A stretch of DNA of 6,765 nt, from the NCBI GenBank assembly GCA_031259905.1, contig JAIRKS010000212.1, forward strand, positions 1-6,765, read 5' to 3'. The notes under the pieces were generated by a model. The model searched no databases, was not told the DNA's origin, and saw nothing but the letters and a program-made list of their open reading frames with translations. This stretch comes from Odoribacteraceae bacterium (GTDB taxonomy: Bacteria; Bacteroidota; Bacteroidia; Bacteroidales; Marinifilaceae). Below are positions 5,883 through 6,765 of the stretch, piece after piece (within the stretch, counting starts at the first letter, position 1; every line of letters starts with the position of its first letter). A program made the translations under genes and the position numbers.

Positions 5883-6411
5883 TTTCCTCGCCCGCTGCCT
5901 CGTCGTCCGCCGCCGCGCGCGGCTCCAGCAGGTCTTTCAGCAGGATCGTCTCCTTGACAATGTAACTCGACGGGTACTTGCGCCGCACGCGCCTGAGCAA
6001 CGGCATCGCGTCGATCTTCGCGCGGAAATTCCCGACGCGGATCTTGAAGTCGGGATCCACGTACTGCAAGTACGCGCGCGTCCCCGGGAAAAGCTCCTCG
6101 AAGCGCGTGACGTAGCGTTGCAGCGAATCGAGCTTCACGCGCGCCGTGTTCGCCGAGAGGATCTGCACGCGGTAACCGGGGAACGAGAAGTCGCGCCGGT
6201 TCACCCCCGTCATCAACTCCACCAGCCGCGTCACCCGCGGGTCTCCCCCCAGCGACACCTCGCCGCCCGTCAGCGTGTCGGGCACCAGCAGCCGCTCCAG
6301 GAACGTCGCCTCGATCACCACCGGCGGCGGTATCGAGTCCTCTTGCCCCGACGCGCCGCGGAACGACAGCAGCGAGAGCAGTAACGATAAAGTAAATACG
6401 CTTTTATTCAT
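5866..6411 (-). CDS. Secreted SPOR-domain protein
   Basis: A 181-residue exported protein. Residues 1-22 form a signal peptide (MNKSVF, then a leucine/serine-rich core ending ASG before Q23), with a signal peptidase I site and no lipobox cysteine. A proline/acidic stretch follows. The SPOR domain spans about 79-153: GYRVQILSANTARVKLDSLQ (79-98) is the first strand-helix, and YVDPDFKIRVGNFRAKIDA (117-135) contains the conserved VGNF turn. SPOR domains bind denuded peptidoglycan glycans, often at division sites, so this is probably a periplasmic cell-wall-associated protein. Small SPOR proteins of this layout are common in Bacteroidetes. The tail (164-181) is acidic. A TATCTTCG box lies 24 bp upstream of the ATG at 6411. 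It converges on the GSCFA gene and overlaps it by 17 bp, leaving no room for a terminator between them. Confidence 0.9.
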   Translation of the reverse strand: MNKSVFTLSLLLSLLSFRGASGQEDSIPPPVVIEATFLERLLVPDTLTGGEVSLGGDPRVTRLVELMTGVNRRDFSFPGYRVQILSANTARVKLDSLQRYVTRFEELFPGTRAYLQYVDPDFKIRVGNFRAKIDAMPLLRRVRRKYPSSYIVKETILLKDLLEPRAAADDEAAGEEITDSY

Positions 6412-6435
6412 GGTACGAGACTATTCTTTCCGGCG

Positions 6436-6443
6436 CGAAGATA
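6436..6443 (-). promoter_or_regulatory. -7-like box TATCTTCG for the SPOR gene
   Basis: The same octamer as at 947-954, again followed by CG on the minus strand, ending 24 bp before the ATG. It differs from TAnnTTTG at one base. No good -33 element is seen; a TTCG 23 bp upstream is a weak candidate. Confidence 0.5.
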
Positions 6444-6481
6444 GTAAAATCGCCGCGAATCGACCGCGAATCACCCGCCAA

Positions 6482-6510
6482 CGCTCCCGCCGCCGCGCGC
6501 TCCCGCCGCC
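6482..6510. repeat. Two copies of CGCTCCCGCCGCC spaced by GCG
   Basis: Exact 13-bp direct repeats at 6482-6494 and 6498-6510 with a 16-bp period, in a GC-only stretch. Low complexity makes a slippage origin likely; no function is evident. Confidence 0.6.
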
Positions 6511-6563
6511 ACGCGTCCCGTCATTTTACCGCGTCACGCGGCACGTAACCTGAAACTTCCTCT

Positions 6564-6571
6564 TATCTTCG
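6564..6571 (+). promoter_or_regulatory. Plus-strand -7-like box TATCTTCG
   Basis: The third copy of TATCTTCGCG in the window, here facing right. It is 66 bp from the only downstream ATG (6638), unlike the 20-24 bp spacing at the other genes. It may drive a transcript with a longer leader or a gene beyond the edge. Confidence 0.4.
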
Positions 6572-6637
6572 CGAGGAGCGACGGGCAGACCCGCGCGCCA
6601 AACAACGTCACGAGTAAACACGACAAGAGATACTACA

Positions 6638-6765
6638 ATGAAAAACAACAACACCCGCGCGTTTATCAACAGCAACGCCAACGAAAAGGCGACGACGGCG
6701 GCATTTTCAGGGGGAAGGGCAACCCGACCCCCGACCCATGCTTCCCCCTGCAGGGGGAAGGGCAA
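6638..6765 (+). CDS. Doubtful short ORF open at right edge
   Basis: A plus-strand frame starts MKNNNTRAFINSN and stays open to the window end (42 codons). In favour are the AT-rich start region (ACAATGAAAAACAAC), common for Bacteroidetes genes, and a TATCTTCG box 66 bp upstream. Against it, there is no recognisable motif or signal peptide, and the frame runs straight into the repeat at 6708-6765, whose translation (RPPTHASPCRGKG) is the kind of proline/glycine-rich product that intergenic repeats give. The opposite strand is also open across 6526-6765 and gives a hydrophobic translation, which I regard as a shadow. No function can be assigned. Confidence 0.2.
   Translation, partial: MKNNNTRAFINSNANEKATTAAFSGGRATRPPTHASPCRGKG
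6708..6765. repeat. Palindromic/direct intergenic repeat, cut by right edge
   Basis: CAGGGGGAAGGGCAA occurs at 6708-6722 and again at 6751-6765, a 43-bp period. Between them lie ACCCGACCCCCGACCCATG and the perfect 20-bp palindrome CTTCCCCCTGCAGGGGGAAG (6741-6760). The second copy touches the window end, so the unit may continue. It resembles interspersed intergenic repeats that translate as PFPLQGE or ASPCRGKG. Confidence 0.65.

Larger units (their letters stand above)
6412..6637. other. Intergenic region without a supported gene
   Basis: About 226 bp between the SPOR start and the next plus-strand ATG. It contains the SPOR promoter box, a direct repeat of CCGCGAATC (about 6450-6475), a 13-bp tandem pair (6482-6510), and a plus-strand TATCTTCG box (6564-6571). 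I see no protein-coding frame with family resemblance or any tRNA-like structure. Confidence 0.6.

Noticed and set aside
6526..6765. A 79-codon minus-strand frame with a hydrophobic stretch, suggesting a small membrane protein
   Set aside because: It starts inside the edge repeat from a TTG (PFPLQGE), has no ATG start or promoter, and ends in a basic tail without family resemblance; it is best seen as a shadow of repeat plus AT-rich leader.

Overview
The window looks like ordinary chromosome of a GC-rich member of the Bacteroidales. The evidence is the tmRNA tag GETKYALAA (the Bacteroides/Porphyromonas type), -7 promoter boxes of the Bacteroidetes form TAnnTTTG or TAnnTTYG, a GSCFA-family protein and a SPOR protein of the Bacteroidetes kind, a ThiL N-terminus with Bacteroidales wording, and a lipoprotein whose mature end carries an acidic Bacteroidetes-like export signal. 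Genus cannot be fixed from this sequence; a high-GC lineage is implied by the strong G/C third-position bias and by the very long antisense ORFs it creates.

Layout. 1-926 (minus): a probable two-gene operon of a flavodoxin-fold NAD(P)H/FMN oxidoreductase with an iron-sulfur-flavoprotein cysteine motif, followed 14 bp later by thiL, which runs off the left edge. 927-1088: a divergent intergenic region with a -7 box, a perfect 12-bp palindrome at the expected start of transcription, and a second dyad. 1089-2054 (plus): a secreted lipoprotein of unknown function. 2079-2106: a strong symmetric hairpin separating it from the convergent 2128-4389 (minus) CPA2/Kef-type cation:proton antiporter with two C-terminal TrkA_C domains. 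4424-4459: a hairpin likely ending the tmRNA transcript. 4471-4866 (minus): complete one-piece tmRNA (ssrA). 4886-4921: back-to-back promoters for ssrA and for the plus-strand GSCFA gene (4944-5882), built into a 13-bp inverted repeat. 5866-6411 (minus): a secreted SPOR-domain protein whose 3' end overlaps the GSCFA gene by 17 bp. 6412-6765: mostly non-coding, with promoter-like boxes for both directions, a short tandem repeat, a doubtful plus-strand ORF and the start of a palindromic/direct repeat cut by the right edge.

How the parts relate. These are mainly housekeeping functions in separate transcription units: thiamine diphosphate synthesis, ribosome rescue, ion homeostasis and cell-envelope/peptidoglycan biology. 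I see no phage, IS element, CRISPR, defence or biosynthetic cluster. The points of most interest are regulatory: the mirrored promoter pair between ssrA and the GSCFA gene, the recurrent TATCTTCG(CG) box, the palindrome over the flavoprotein start site, and two palindromic repeats that resemble interspersed intergenic repeats.
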